From: Bacillota bacterium
GTDB lineage: Bacteria; Bacillota; Clostridia; Oscillospirales; Ruminococcaceae
DNA: 11,334 nt
Assembly (NCBI GenBank): GCA_023431215.1
Contig: JAEYXR010000067.1
Coordinates: 1 to 11,334 of the forward strand
Direction of reading: 5' to 3'
Position numbers and translations under genes: made by a program. A model generated the notes under the pieces. That model did no database searches. It was not told the origin of the DNA and worked only from the letters and a program-made list of their open reading frames with translations. Positions 1 to 6,743 of the stretch are shown here, piece by piece; within the stretch, counting starts at the first letter, position 1, and every line of letters starts with the position of its first letter.

Positions 1-146
1 GCCATATCCATGGGTAGCTTGTTGCCTCTTTTGGGGTAAAATATCTCTCCCGCTATCTCAAAAGCCTTGACGCCCGATAGGCGTACAATGCCAATGCCGC
101 CGCCTGCCCCTGTCGCAATGGCTGCAATGGTGCTTTGTTTCTTCAT
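1..146 (-). CDS. mnmE: tRNA uridine-5-carboxymethylaminomethyl modification GTPase MnmE (N-terminal part)
   Basis: Only the first 48 codons are present; the gene continues beyond the left edge. The peptide begins MKKQSTIAAIATGAGGG and continues IGIVRLSG, which matches the start of MnmE/TrmE proteins (family pattern: T-I-A-A-I-A/S-T, a glycine-rich turn, then G-I-x-R-I/L-S-G). In the family this N-terminal domain binds a formyl-tetrahydrofolate donor and dimerises. With MnmG, the full GTPase modifies the wobble uridine of certain tRNAs. The ATG at 144-146 follows a clean GGGAGG ribosome binding site at 155-160, which fixes the start. It lies 124 nt downstream of the GNAT gene on the same strand and may be read through from it, or use its own weak promoter near 194-202. 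In many Firmicutes mnmE is next to mnmG, rsmG and parAB near the origin; those would lie to the left of this window. Confidence 0.88.
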   Translation of the reverse strand, partial: MKKQSTIAAIATGAGGGIGIVRLSGVKAFEIAGEIFYPKRGNKLPMDM

Positions 147-193
147 CCTTGGTTCCTCCCAACTGGCACTGGCCAGAAAAATCATACGCTTTT

Positions 194-202
194 ATGATAG
201 CA
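194..202 (-). promoter_or_regulatory. Candidate extended -10 element for mnmE
   Basis: On the minus strand the sequence TGCTATCAT (202 down to 194) fits an extended -10 (TGn followed by TATCAT, one mismatch to TATAAT) about 45 nt before the mnmE start codon. No convincing -35 hexamer is seen 16-18 bp upstream, so this is a weak call. Confidence 0.3.
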
Positions 203-270
203 CAAAATTTACCAGAGATACAGAACAGCCGAAAGTTTTGTCCTTACATTTCATCATATCTACGGCAAAA

Positions 271-822
271 TCACCATTTTAACAGCTTTACCATGCGTAG
301 TTCTGCTTGGTAGCTGCCGTCCCGCATACGATATGCATTTTCCAACCTCCCGTACACCTCAAAGCCTTTTTTACAATACAGTTCTACTGCATGTTCGTTG
401 CCAGCCACTACCTCCAGCTCAAGCTGTTCATAACCTGCCAGTGTTGCCGCCTCAATAATGGCATCCAATAATACTGTTCCAATGCCTTTGTGCCAGTAGT
501 CTTTTTTAACAGAAATGCCAAAAACCCCTCGATGACGATACTTATCAAAATCCTGTACAGGGCCAAAGCTGGCTGTGGCAACAATAGTATCCTTGATTTG
601 GGCAACAAGCATTAGCTCATTGCTGCTTGCCCTGCATTTTTGTAAAAACTCTTTTTCCTCCTCCAAAGTAATGCTTACCTCGTCACGGTAACGCCCAAGA
701 TAGGGCGATTGCTGGCAGCACAAAAGGAGGTGCCCCAACACCCCGTCAGCATCCTTGGCTTCTGCATGTCGCAATATGCAGGTTTCTCCGCTTTTTAGCA
801 TTACCTTTTTACAAAATTCCAT
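271..822 (-). CDS. GNAT-family N-acetyltransferase
   Basis: A 183-residue protein with a single GNAT fold, expected to move an acetyl group from acetyl-CoA to an amine; the substrate cannot be told. The acetyl-CoA pyrophosphate-binding motif A is seen at about residues 102-125 (GISVKKDYWHKGIGTVLLDA, with the H-K-G-I-G-T loop at 111-116). Motif B follows around 136-156 (LEVVAGNEHAVELYCKKGF), where N142 and the Y149..GF pair are the usual late-GNAT residues. The frame is open 11 codons further upstream, but the ATG at 820-822 is preferred because a GGAGGAGGG ribosome binding site lies 8 nt before it. No terminator is evident behind it, so it may be cotranscribed with mnmE. A nearby terminator (1001-1046) separates it from nifJ, so it should have its own promoter in 823-1000. 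No hexamer pair there is convincing. Confidence 0.9.
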   Translation of the reverse strand: MEFCKKVMLKSGETCILRHAEAKDADGVLGHLLLCCQQSPYLGRYRDEVSITLEEEKEFLQKCRASSNELMLVAQIKDTIVATASFGPVQDFDKYRHRGVFGISVKKDYWHKGIGTVLLDAIIEAATLAGYEQLELEVVAGNEHAVELYCKKGFEVYGRLENAYRMRDGSYQAELRMVKLLKW

Positions 823-978
823 TCTGCACCCTCCTCCGGTGATACTGTATAACAAAAAAGTTTTTGCCTCCCCTGTATGATGGCTGAAAAAAGCATTTTG
901 GCGTTTTACAAAAGAGTATCCGCTTTTTAATCAAAACAGTACTATCATTTGATAAAAAAAGCAACAAAAAATATTCTT

Positions 979-994
979 GGTTTCATGTGAAACT
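979..994. promoter_or_regulatory. parS-like ParB binding site
   Basis: The 16 bases GGTTTCATGTGAAACT match the widely conserved parS consensus TGTTTCACGTGAAACA at 13 of 16 positions. The arms GTTTCA and TGAAAC are intact; mismatches are the two outer bases and one of the central CG pair. It is intergenic, between the nifJ terminator and the GNAT gene, and about 0.8 kb from mnmE, a gene commonly near oriC and parAB. The broken central CG lowers confidence because that step matters for ParB contact. Confidence 0.45.
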
Positions 995-1000
995 TTTTAC

Positions 1001-1046
1001 TGCAAAATACAAAAGGCCCCCGGGCATCTTACACTACCCGGGGACC
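1001..1046 (-). terminator. Rho-independent terminator of nifJ
   Basis: Read on the minus strand, a 10-bp stem (GGTCCCCGGG pairing with CCCGGGGGCC, one G-U pair) closes a 12-nt loop and is followed by TTTTGTATTTTG. Arms are at 1037-1046 and 1015-1024 on plus coordinates. It lies about 50 nt behind the nifJ stop codon and is a classic intrinsic terminator. Confidence 0.92.
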
Positions 1047-1096
1047 TTATTTGAGACTTCTTAGCTAGCAATAAGAATTCTCAGTCTTTTGAAAAA

Positions 1097-4000
1097 TTAG
1101 TCTTCGTTGATGTTATACAGCTTGGAGAGTCTGAGCAGGTGCTCGTACTTCTTCACTGCAATGTCATCAGCCTTGTTGAACAGCTCTTCTGCTCTTTCGG
1201 GGAATGCACGCAGCAGGCTGGTGTAGCGAACCTCATTCATGATGAAGTCCTTGTAGTTGCCGGTAGGAGCCTTGCTGTCCAGAATGAAGGGGTTCTTGCC
1301 CTCAGCAGACAGACGAGGATCGAAACGGAACATATGCCAGTAGCCGGAAGCAACTGCGTTCTTGATAACTGCCTGAGCGTTAACCAGACCGCCCTTGATG
1401 CCGTGGTTGATGCAGGGAGCGTAAGCAATAACGATGGAGGGACCATGATAGCTCTCAGCCTCAACAATGGCCTTGATGCACTGATTGTAGTCAGCACCCA
1501 TTGCAACCTGAGCAACGTAAACGTAGCCGTAGCTCATTGCAATAGCAGCAAGATCCTTCTTCTTTACTTCCTTACCGGCTGCAGCAAACTGAGCAACAGC
1601 ACCGGTAGGAGTAGACTTGGAGGACTGACCGCCGGTGTTGGAGTAAACCTCGGTATCGAATACGAAGATGTTGACATCCTCGCCGCTGGCGATAACGTGG
1701 TCCAAACCGCCGAAGCCAATGTCATAGGCCCAGCCATCGCCGCCGAAGATCCAGTTGGATTTCTTGGAGAGGAATTCCTTCTTCTTCAGAATTTCCTTAG
1801 CCTCGGGCTTGTCGCAAGACTCCAGAATGTCAACCAGTTTTCTGGTGGCCAGCTTGTTGGCGTTACCATCGTTAACGGTAGACAGGTAGGTGTCGATTGC
1901 TGCCTTGGCATCCTCGCTGCAAGCATTTTCGCCCAGCTTGGAAACCTTCTTGATCAGTGCGTTTCTGACAGCAGTCTGACCCAGGAACATACCGTAACCG
2001 TACTCAGCATTATCTTCGAACAGGGAGTTAGCCCAGGTAGGACCGTGGCCATCCTTGTCAACGGTATAAGGAGTAGAGGGAGCAGAACCACCCCAGATGG
2101 AGGAGCAGCCGGTGGCGTTGGCAATATACATACGATCGCCATACAGCTGGGTGATGAGCTTGGCGTAAGGAGTTTCGCCGCAGCCTGCACAAGCGCCGGA
2201 GAATTCCAGGTAGGGCTGCTTAAACTGGCTGCCCTTAACAGTGGTCTCCTTGAACTTCTCAAGAACTTCGGGCTTAGCGTCCAAAGACTGGCCGTAAGTG
2301 AAGACTTCCTGCTGGCTCAGCTGGCTGTCAAGAGGCTGCATAACCAGAGCCTTGGCGCCCTTCTTGCCGGGGCAGACCTGTGCGCAGGAACCGCAACCGG
2401 TGCAGTCCAGAACAGACAGGGTCATAGCGAACTTCATTCCGGGCATACCGGTCATATCTACAGCCTTGGTGCCTTCGGGTGCATTGGCCAGCTCGTCAGC
2501 GGTCATTGCAACAGGACGGATGACTGCATGGGGGCATACATAGGAACAGAAGTTACACTGAATGCAGTTTTCGGGCTGCCAAGAGGGAGTATCCACAGCA
2601 ATGCCGCGTTTTTCGTAAGCAGCAGAGCCCTGGGGCATATGACCGTCTTCCATACCAACAAAGGTAGAAACGGGCAGGCTGTCACCCAGCTGTGCATTGG
2701 CGGGAGTCAGGATGTTGTTGACAAAGTCAACCAGGTCTTTGCGGTCGCCGGTAGCAACAGGCAGAACAATCTCGCCGGTTGCGTTCTTCCAGGACTCGGG
2801 AACCTTAACTTCCTTTACTTCCAGTGCACCACGGTCAATAGCGTCGTGGTTCATCTTTACGATGGCCTCGCCCTTCTTGCCGTAGGAAGCAGTAGCAGCA
2901 TCCTTCATATACTTGATAGCATCAGCCTCGGGGATAACCTTGGCCAGCTTAAAGAAAGCAGACTGCAGAATGGTGTTAATGCGTCCGCCCAGACCGATTT
3001 CGCGGCCGATGGAAACACCGTCGATGGTGTAGAACTTAATATCATTGTTGGCGATAGTTCTCTTAACGGAACCGGGGAGTCTCTTCTCCAGCTCTTCCAT
3101 ATCCCAACCGCAGTTCAGCAGGAAGGTACCACCCTTTTTAATGTCGGAAACCATGTTGTACTTGTCCACATAAGAGGGGTTGTGGCAGGCAACAAAGTCA
3201 GCCTTGGTGACATAGTAGGTGGACTTAATGGGCTGATGACCAAAGCGCAGGTGAGAAATGGTAACACCACCGGACTTTTTGGAGTCATAAGCAAAGTAGC
3301 CCTGAGCATACATGTCGGTGTGGTCACCGATGATTTTGATGGAGTTTTTGTTAGCACCAACGGTACCGTCAGCGCCCAGACCCCAGCACTTACAGCTGGT
3401 GGTGCCGGCGGGGGTGGTGTCGTGGTTCTCGGTCTCTTCCAGAGACAGGTTGGTAACGTCATCCACAATACCGATGGTGAAGCGAGGCTTCTTGCCGGTC
3501 AAAGCGTTCTCATACACAGCAAAGATCTGTGCAGGATATACGTCTTTGGAGCCCAGACCGTAACGGCCGGTGTAAACGGGAGTAGTCTCGAACTTGCTGC
3601 CCTTTAGAGCTGCAACAACATCCAGGTACAGAGGCTCGCCCAAAGAACCGGGCTCCTTGGTGCGGTCCAGAACGCTGATGGTCTTGGTGGTGTCAGGCAG
3701 AGCTGCCAGCAGGTGCTTAGCAGAGAAAGGACGGTACAGGCGAACCTTCACCAGACCAACCTTGTCGCCGTGAGCGTTCTTGTAGTCGATAACTTCCTCA
3801 ATGGCGTCGCAGGCAGAGCCCATGGCTACAATGACATGCTCGGCATCGGGAGCACCGTAGTAGTTGAACAGAGCATAGTTGGTGCCAATCTTGGCATTCA
3901 CTTTGTTCATATAATCCTCAACAATGCCGGGAACAGCATCATAGAAGGGGTTGCAGGCTTCTCTGTTCTGGAAGAAGATGTCAGGGTTCTGAGCAGAACC

Positions 4001-4648
4001 ACGGAGAACAGGACGCTCGGGGTTGAGGCAGTTGGAACGGAATGCTTCAATAGCATCCAGGTCTGCCAGCTCACGCAGATCGTCGTTGTCCCAAACCTCA
4101 ATCTTCTGAATTTCATGAGAGGTACGGAAACCGTCAAAGAAATGCAGGAAAGGAACGCGGCCCTTAATGGCTGCCAAGTGGGCAACAGCACCCAGATCCA
4201 TAACTTCCTGAACGTTACCGGAAGCCAGCATGGCAAAACCGGTCTGACGGCAGGCATATACGTCGGAGTGATCGCCGAAAATAGACAGAGCGTGGGAAGC
4301 AAGTGCACGAGCGGAGCAATGAATGACGCCGGGCAGCAGCTCACCTGCGATCTTGTACATGTTGGGGATCATCAGCAGCAGGCCCTGAGATGCGGTGTAG
4401 GTGGTGGTCAGTGCACCGGCAGCCAAGCTACCATGAACAGCGCCGGCGGCGCCGCCCTCAGACTGAAGCTCAACAACTTTGACTTTCTCACCGAAAATGT
4501 TAACCTTACCATCTGCAGCCCATTTATCCGTAACTTCTGCCATAACAGAAGAAGGAGTAATGGGGAAAATGGTGGCAACTTCGGTAAATGCGTAGGAAAC
4601 GTGAGCGGCAGCATTATTACCGTCCATCGTTTTCATCTTTCTTGCCAT
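1097..4648 (-). CDS. nifJ: Pyruvate:ferredoxin (flavodoxin) oxidoreductase, single-chain PFOR
   Basis: This 1183-residue cytoplasmic enzyme converts pyruvate and CoA to acetyl-CoA and CO2, reducing ferredoxin or flavodoxin; it is the central step of clostridial fermentation. The length fits the single-chain family. The pyruvate-binding region has T31 in FPITPSS and R114 in CSARAL, and E64 in LQSEGG activates thiamine diphosphate. Two 4Fe-4S clusters use C695/C698/C701/C705 and C749/C752/C755/C759. The proximal cluster uses C820, C823, C848 and C1079. The TPP segment is GDGWAYDIGFGG (970-981) with N1004 in NTGGQSSKSTPTG. All expected catalytic and cluster ligands are present, so it should be active. 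ATG 4646-4648 follows a GGGAGGAAT ribosome binding site. It is monocistronic, with its own promoter and terminator. Codons TTA, CTA and TCA are absent over more than 800 codons, a bias expected of a very highly expressed gene. Confidence 0.98.
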   Translation of the reverse strand: MARKMKTMDGNNAAAHVSYAFTEVATIFPITPSSVMAEVTDKWAADGKVNIFGEKVKVVELQSEGGAAGAVHGSLAAGALTTTYTASQGLLLMIPNMYKIAGELLPGVIHCSARALASHALSIFGDHSDVYACRQTGFAMLASGNVQEVMDLGAVAHLAAIKGRVPFLHFFDGFRTSHEIQKIEVWDNDDLRELADLDAIEAFRSNCLNPERPVLRGSAQNPDIFFQNREACNPFYDAVPGIVEDYMNKVNAKIGTNYALFNYYGAPDAEHVIVAMGSACDAIEEVIDYKNAHGDKVGLVKVRLYRPFSAKHLLAALPDTTKTISVLDRTKEPGSLGEPLYLDVVAALKGSKFETTPVYTGRYGLGSKDVYPAQIFAVYENALTGKKPRFTIGIVDDVTNLSLEETENHDTTPAGTTSCKCWGLGADGTVGANKNSIKIIGDHTDMYAQGYFAYDSKKSGGVTISHLRFGHQPIKSTYYVTKADFVACHNPSYVDKYNMVSDIKKGGTFLLNCGWDMEELEKRLPGSVKRTIANNDIKFYTIDGVSIGREIGLGGRINTILQSAFFKLAKVIPEADAIKYMKDAATASYGKKGEAIVKMNHDAIDRGALEVKEVKVPESWKNATGEIVLPVATGDRKDLVDFVNNILTPANAQLGDSLPVSTFVGMEDGHMPQGSAAYEKRGIAVDTPSWQPENCIQCNFCSYVCPHAVIRPVAMTADELANAPEGTKAVDMTGMPGMKFAMTLSVLDCTGCGSCAQVCPGKKGAKALVMQPLDSQLSQQEVFTYGQSLDAKPEVLEKFKETTVKGSQFKQPYLEFSGACAGCGETPYAKLITQLYGDRMYIANATGCSSIWGGSAPSTPYTVDKDGHGPTWANSLFEDNAEYGYGMFLGQTAVRNALIKKVSKLGENACSEDAKAAIDTYLSTVNDGNANKLATRKLVDILESCDKPEAKEILKKKEFLSKKSNWIFGGDGWAYDIGFGGLDHVIASGEDVNIFVFDTEVYSNTGGQSSKSTPTGAVAQFAAAGKEVKKKDLAAIAMSYGYVYVAQVAMGADYNQCIKAIVEAESYHGPSIVIAYAPCINHGIKGGLVNAQAVIKNAVASGYWHMFRFDPRLSAEGKNPFILDSKAPTGNYKDFIMNEVRYTSLLRAFPERAEELFNKADDIAVKKYEHLLRLSKLYNINED

Positions 4649-4690
4649 TAGTATTCCTCCCTATGTGAAAATGAGAATTCATGCTTAATC

Positions 4691-4746
4691 AGCGGTTCTA
4701 ATAGAATTCCGCTATATAGTATAAGCATATTCTATTGAATTTTAAC
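4691..4746 (-). promoter_or_regulatory. Putative nifJ promoter with hairpin at the transcript 5' end
   Basis: On the minus strand a TATACT -10 (4723-4718) has a TTAAAA -35 (4745-4740) at 16-bp spacing, about 70 nt before the nifJ start. Just downstream lies an imperfect inverted repeat at 4691-4713 (AGCGG and CCGCT ends with complementary TTCTA/TAGAA segments) that would fold at the very 5' end of the mRNA. Such 5' hairpins can stabilise abundant mRNAs; that role is inferred. Confidence 0.55.
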
Positions 4747-4837
4747 ACCTTTTTCAGCCTATGTAAAGGGATGGAGCTGCCAAAAACTGCAAATTTGAAA
4801 AAAAGCAACACCTCGTTTAAAAAACGGCCCAAATCCT

Positions 4838-4874
4838 TTGGCAAAAAGCCCATTCAAGAGGTTCTTTATGGGCT
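4838..4874 (-). terminator. Orphan minus-strand terminator-like hairpin
   Basis: On the minus strand AGCCCAT (4874-4868) pairs with ATGGGCT (4853-4847), with a further 4-bp AAGA/TCTT helix in the loop, and the 3' arm runs straight into TTTTTGCC. No minus-strand gene lies directly upstream of it. It may shield the nifJ promoter from antisense reads, or end an unrecognised short transcript. Confidence 0.45.
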
Positions 4875-4878
4875 CAAA

Positions 4879-4907
4879 TTGACAATTATGACCTAGTGTT
4901 GTACACT
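4879..4907 (+). promoter_or_regulatory. Strong sigma-A-type promoter, orphan
   Basis: A perfect TTGACA -35 (4879-4884) is followed after exactly 17 bp by TACACT (4902-4907, four of six matches to TATAAT). Transcription would start near 4914. No gene with a ribosome binding site follows for nearly 290 bp, and a hairpin plus T-run lies at 5049-5087, so the first product may be a non-coding RNA or a leader of the CNNM gene. Confidence 0.6.
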
Positions 4908-4908
4908 A
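4894..4908. promoter_or_regulatory. Palindromic operator candidate over the orphan -10
   Basis: TAGTGT-TGT-ACACTA is a perfect 6+6 palindrome with a 3-bp centre, and it covers the -10 of the 4879-4907 promoter. Its position would let a dimeric repressor block RNA polymerase. The cognate regulator is not known; GntR-type repressors of the YtrA group bind sites of broadly similar composition, but that is only a resemblance. Confidence 0.4.
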
Positions 4909-4913
4909 AAAAA

Positions 4914-5087
4914 AACACTGCATATATTTATTTAAAACGTCAAAAATGAGCAGTAAAAAATATGTTTGTTTTTTTATAGGTTTTGCCAATAAATATTTTA
5001 ATAATTAAGGTATATTTAAAAAGCAAATTCCCTAAAATTTATAAGAACAACCGCTTTTACATAAGCGGTTAAATTTTGATTTTTTTA
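4914..5087 (+). ncRNA. Putative small RNA or leader transcript (about 170 nt)
   Basis: The span is bounded by the promoter at 4879-4907 and the hairpin plus T-run at 5049-5087. The sequence is very AT-rich. It contains one 20-codon ATG frame beginning near 4946, but that has no ribosome binding site, so a peptide is unlikely. It matches no RNA family that I recognise. It could be a free small RNA, or the attenuated leader of the CNNM gene at 5203, whose start is 116 nt beyond the hairpin. Confidence 0.4.
5049..5087 (+). terminator. Intrinsic terminator of the orphan transcript
   Basis: AACCGCTT (5049-5056) and AAGCGGTT (5063-5070) form a perfect 8-bp stem with a 6-nt loop, followed by AAATTTTGATTTTTTT on the plus strand. 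No plus-strand protein gene precedes it in this window. Confidence 0.7.
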
Positions 5088-5202
5088 AATAATTCCTGAG
5101 CTGTACCAATACAGCATATCCATATATTTTTCATCATTTTTTATATTGCTCGTTGCTTTTGACAATAAAGCTTACTGACAAATTGGAGGTTGAACCATTA
5201 TT

Positions 5203-6522
5203 ATGGACCCTGGCAGTTTACTCTATTTTATATTGTTTTTATTGTTAGGCGGCTTTGTGGTGCTATGCCAAAATGCCATTATTGAGCTAAGCGACACCAA
5301 AGCCAAAAAAGCTGACCCCGACGACCGCAATGCAAAAATCCTGGCTAAGCTTTTGCAAAGCCCTGACAGGTTTGCCTCTGTCATGCGCGTGGCTTATACC
5401 TTTTTTCACCTGTGTTCCATCGGCTTTTTGGCGCGTTTTTTTGGCAGCCTGCCCATTTGGCCCGGCTGGCTTACTCAAACACAAGGGGGCCGCTTTGTAG
5501 GCTCACTGTTCATCTTGCTGGTGGGCGACCTGTGCATCCTTATTTTTTCCAGAGGGGTGCCGCGCAGGCTTGCCATTCATGCTCCCGAGTCTTTGGCATA
5601 TACTCTTGCACCTTCCGCCCGGATGATATCCTTTCTTTTTTCTCCCCTGCGCTGGCTGGTGGACAAAGCTGTTCTTATTATCTGCCACCTTCTTGGGGTC
5701 AGTATGTATTCTCAAAAAGAAAATGTCACCGAGGAAGAAATTCGCCTGCTGGTGGATGTCAGCGAAGAAACCGGCGGTATTGAGCAGTCTGAAAAAGACA
5801 TGATCAATAATATTTTTGAATTTGATGACCGCACCGCCGGTGAAATTATGACCCACCGTACCGATGTGGAATTTATAGAGCTGGATACTCCCCTTTTTGA
5901 AATTATCGAGCTATCGTCGCAGCATGGCTACTCCCGCATTCCCGTGGTGGGAGATGACCTGGACGACATCCAGGGTATGCTGTATGTCAAGGATTTACTG
6001 CGGCTGGTCCTTGCCGACCGGCGCAAAAAATTTAATCTTCAGGATTTTATGCGGCCTGCCGTCTTTGTCCCCGAATCTACCCGCTGCCGCGACCTATTCC
6101 GCAAAATGGGAGATGAAAAGGTACAGATTGCCGTCGTTGTGGATGAGTACGGCGGTACCTCTGGCATTGTTACCATGGAGGACCTGTTGGAGTCCATTGT
6201 GGGCAACATTCAAGACGAGTACGACAACGAAGAAGCTGAGGTTACCAATCTGGACGACGGCTCCTATACCTTTGACGGTGATATTGACCTGTTGGAGGTG
6301 GGCAGGATTTTAGACTGCGACCTTTCGGAGTTTACCGAAGAGGACTATGAAACTCTTGGCGGCCTAATCATTGGTGTGCTGGATCGTATCCCTGACCCGG
6401 GCGAACATCCTAAGGTGGAAATATCCGGCTATGTTTTTACAGTAGAGGAAGCCAACGAACGCCAGATTTTAAGTGTGCGAGCTCAGCCTGCTCAATCCGA
6501 CCAAGATAAGCAGGCTCTATAA
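5203..6522 (+). CDS. CNNM/CorC-family (HlyC/CorC) membrane protein with CBS pair
   Basis: A 439-residue inner-membrane protein. Domains in order: DUF21/CNNM transmembrane domain (residues 1-165; hydrophobic helices near 6-22, 58-80, 97-116 and 141-165), a linker helix, a CBS pair (about 207-335, including FDDRTAGEIMTHRTD at 207-221 and VVVDEYGGTSGIVTMEDLLE at 311-330), and a CorC_HlyC domain (about 345-428). Family members are linked to Mg2+ or Co2+ efflux and CBS pairs bind adenine nucleotides. The membrane domain is unusual: the family's small-residue/AE motif in helix 1 reads VVLCQNAIIEL, and the usual GE-x-x-PK stretch reads SRGVPRRLAIHAPE (116-129), so a conserved acidic metal ligand appears to be arginine. 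Ion transport is therefore uncertain. ATG 5203 lies 13 nt behind a GGAGG site, slightly far, but no better in-frame start exists. It stands alone and has its own terminator. Confidence 0.9.
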   Translation: MDPGSLLYFILFLLLGGFVVLCQNAIIELSDTKAKKADPDDRNAKILAKLLQSPDRFASVMRVAYTFFHLCSIGFLARFFGSLPIWPGWLTQTQGGRFVGSLFILLVGDLCILIFSRGVPRRLAIHAPESLAYTLAPSARMISFLFSPLRWLVDKAVLIICHLLGVSMYSQKENVTEEEIRLLVDVSEETGGIEQSEKDMINNIFEFDDRTAGEIMTHRTDVEFIELDTPLFEIIELSSQHGYSRIPVVGDDLDDIQGMLYVKDLLRLVLADRRKKFNLQDFMRPAVFVPESTRCRDLFRKMGDEKVQIAVVVDEYGGTSGIVTMEDLLESIVGNIQDEYDNEEAEVTNLDDGSYTFDGDIDLLEVGRILDCDLSEFTEEDYETLGGLIIGVLDRIPDPGEHPKVEISGYVFTVEEANERQILSVRAQPAQSDQDKQAL

Positions 6523-6533
6523 AGCACAATTAT

Positions 6534-6584
6534 AAAAGCATCCCCTCCTGCCCTTCATCATGGGTAGAATAGGGATGCTTTTTT
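6534..6584 (+). terminator. Terminator of the CNNM gene
   Basis: AAAAGCATCCC (6534-6544) pairs perfectly with GGGATGCTTTT (6572-6582), with a CCC/GGG extension inside the loop, and ends in a run of six T. It lies directly behind the stop codon at 6522. Confidence 0.93.
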
Positions 6585-6692
6585 GTTATGGCCGTAGGTG
6601 GACGGATAGTCTGCAACAATGCTCCCAAGGCCATGTTCTTCAACCTTGTGCCAGGCACGCGCTGTCTTTCGTCCTTCACCTTGATGCAAATT
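6585..6692. other. Intergenic stretch with no supported gene
   Basis: About 110 bp between two terminators. An ATG frame runs through it on the plus strand but has no ribosome binding site and continues through the next terminator hairpin and into spoVAE antisense, so it is not called. On the minus strand one frame reads smoothly (…ARAWHKVEEHGLGSIVADYPS) to a stop inside the CNNM terminator. It has no start and is cut off at the next hairpin, so at most it is a gene remnant. Confidence 0.3.
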
Positions 6693-6734
6693 AAACCAGT
6701 AAAAAAGCACTTTATGGCGCTTTTTTACTGGTTT
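6693..6734 (-). terminator. Terminator of the spoVA operon, probably bidirectional
   Basis: A perfect 16-bp stem, AAACCAGTAAAAAAGC (6693-6708) with GCTTTTTTACTGGTTT (6719-6734), and a 10-nt loop. The inner part has the A-run/stem/T-run symmetry typical of two-way terminators. On the minus strand it lies 9 nt behind the spoVAE stop codon. Confidence 0.88.
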
Positions 6735-6743
6735 ATCAAGCTT

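Noticed and set aside
67..282. 71-codon plus-strand frame at the left edge
   Set aside because: It is antisense to the mnmE start and has no ribosome binding site; the mnmE reading has a clear family match.
1139..3607. Long plus-strand open frame, and another at 3713-4651, across nifJ
   Set aside because: Both are in exact register opposite nifJ, lack ribosome binding sites and recognisable domains, and are explained by nifJ codon bias.
4728..4752. Rex-type redox repressor site (TTGTTAA-N4-TTAACAA) near the nifJ promoter
   Set aside because: Only one half (GTGTTAA) resembles the consensus; the other half does not.
4946..5008. 20-codon frame (MSSKKYVCFF…) inside the orphan transcript
   Set aside because: There is no ribosome binding site before the ATG and the composition follows the AT-rich background.
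5159..5187. Second TTGACA as a promoter directly before the CNNM gene
   Set aside because: At proper spacing the -10 would fall in ATTGGA, overlapping the ribosome binding site, so it cannot give a usable mRNA.
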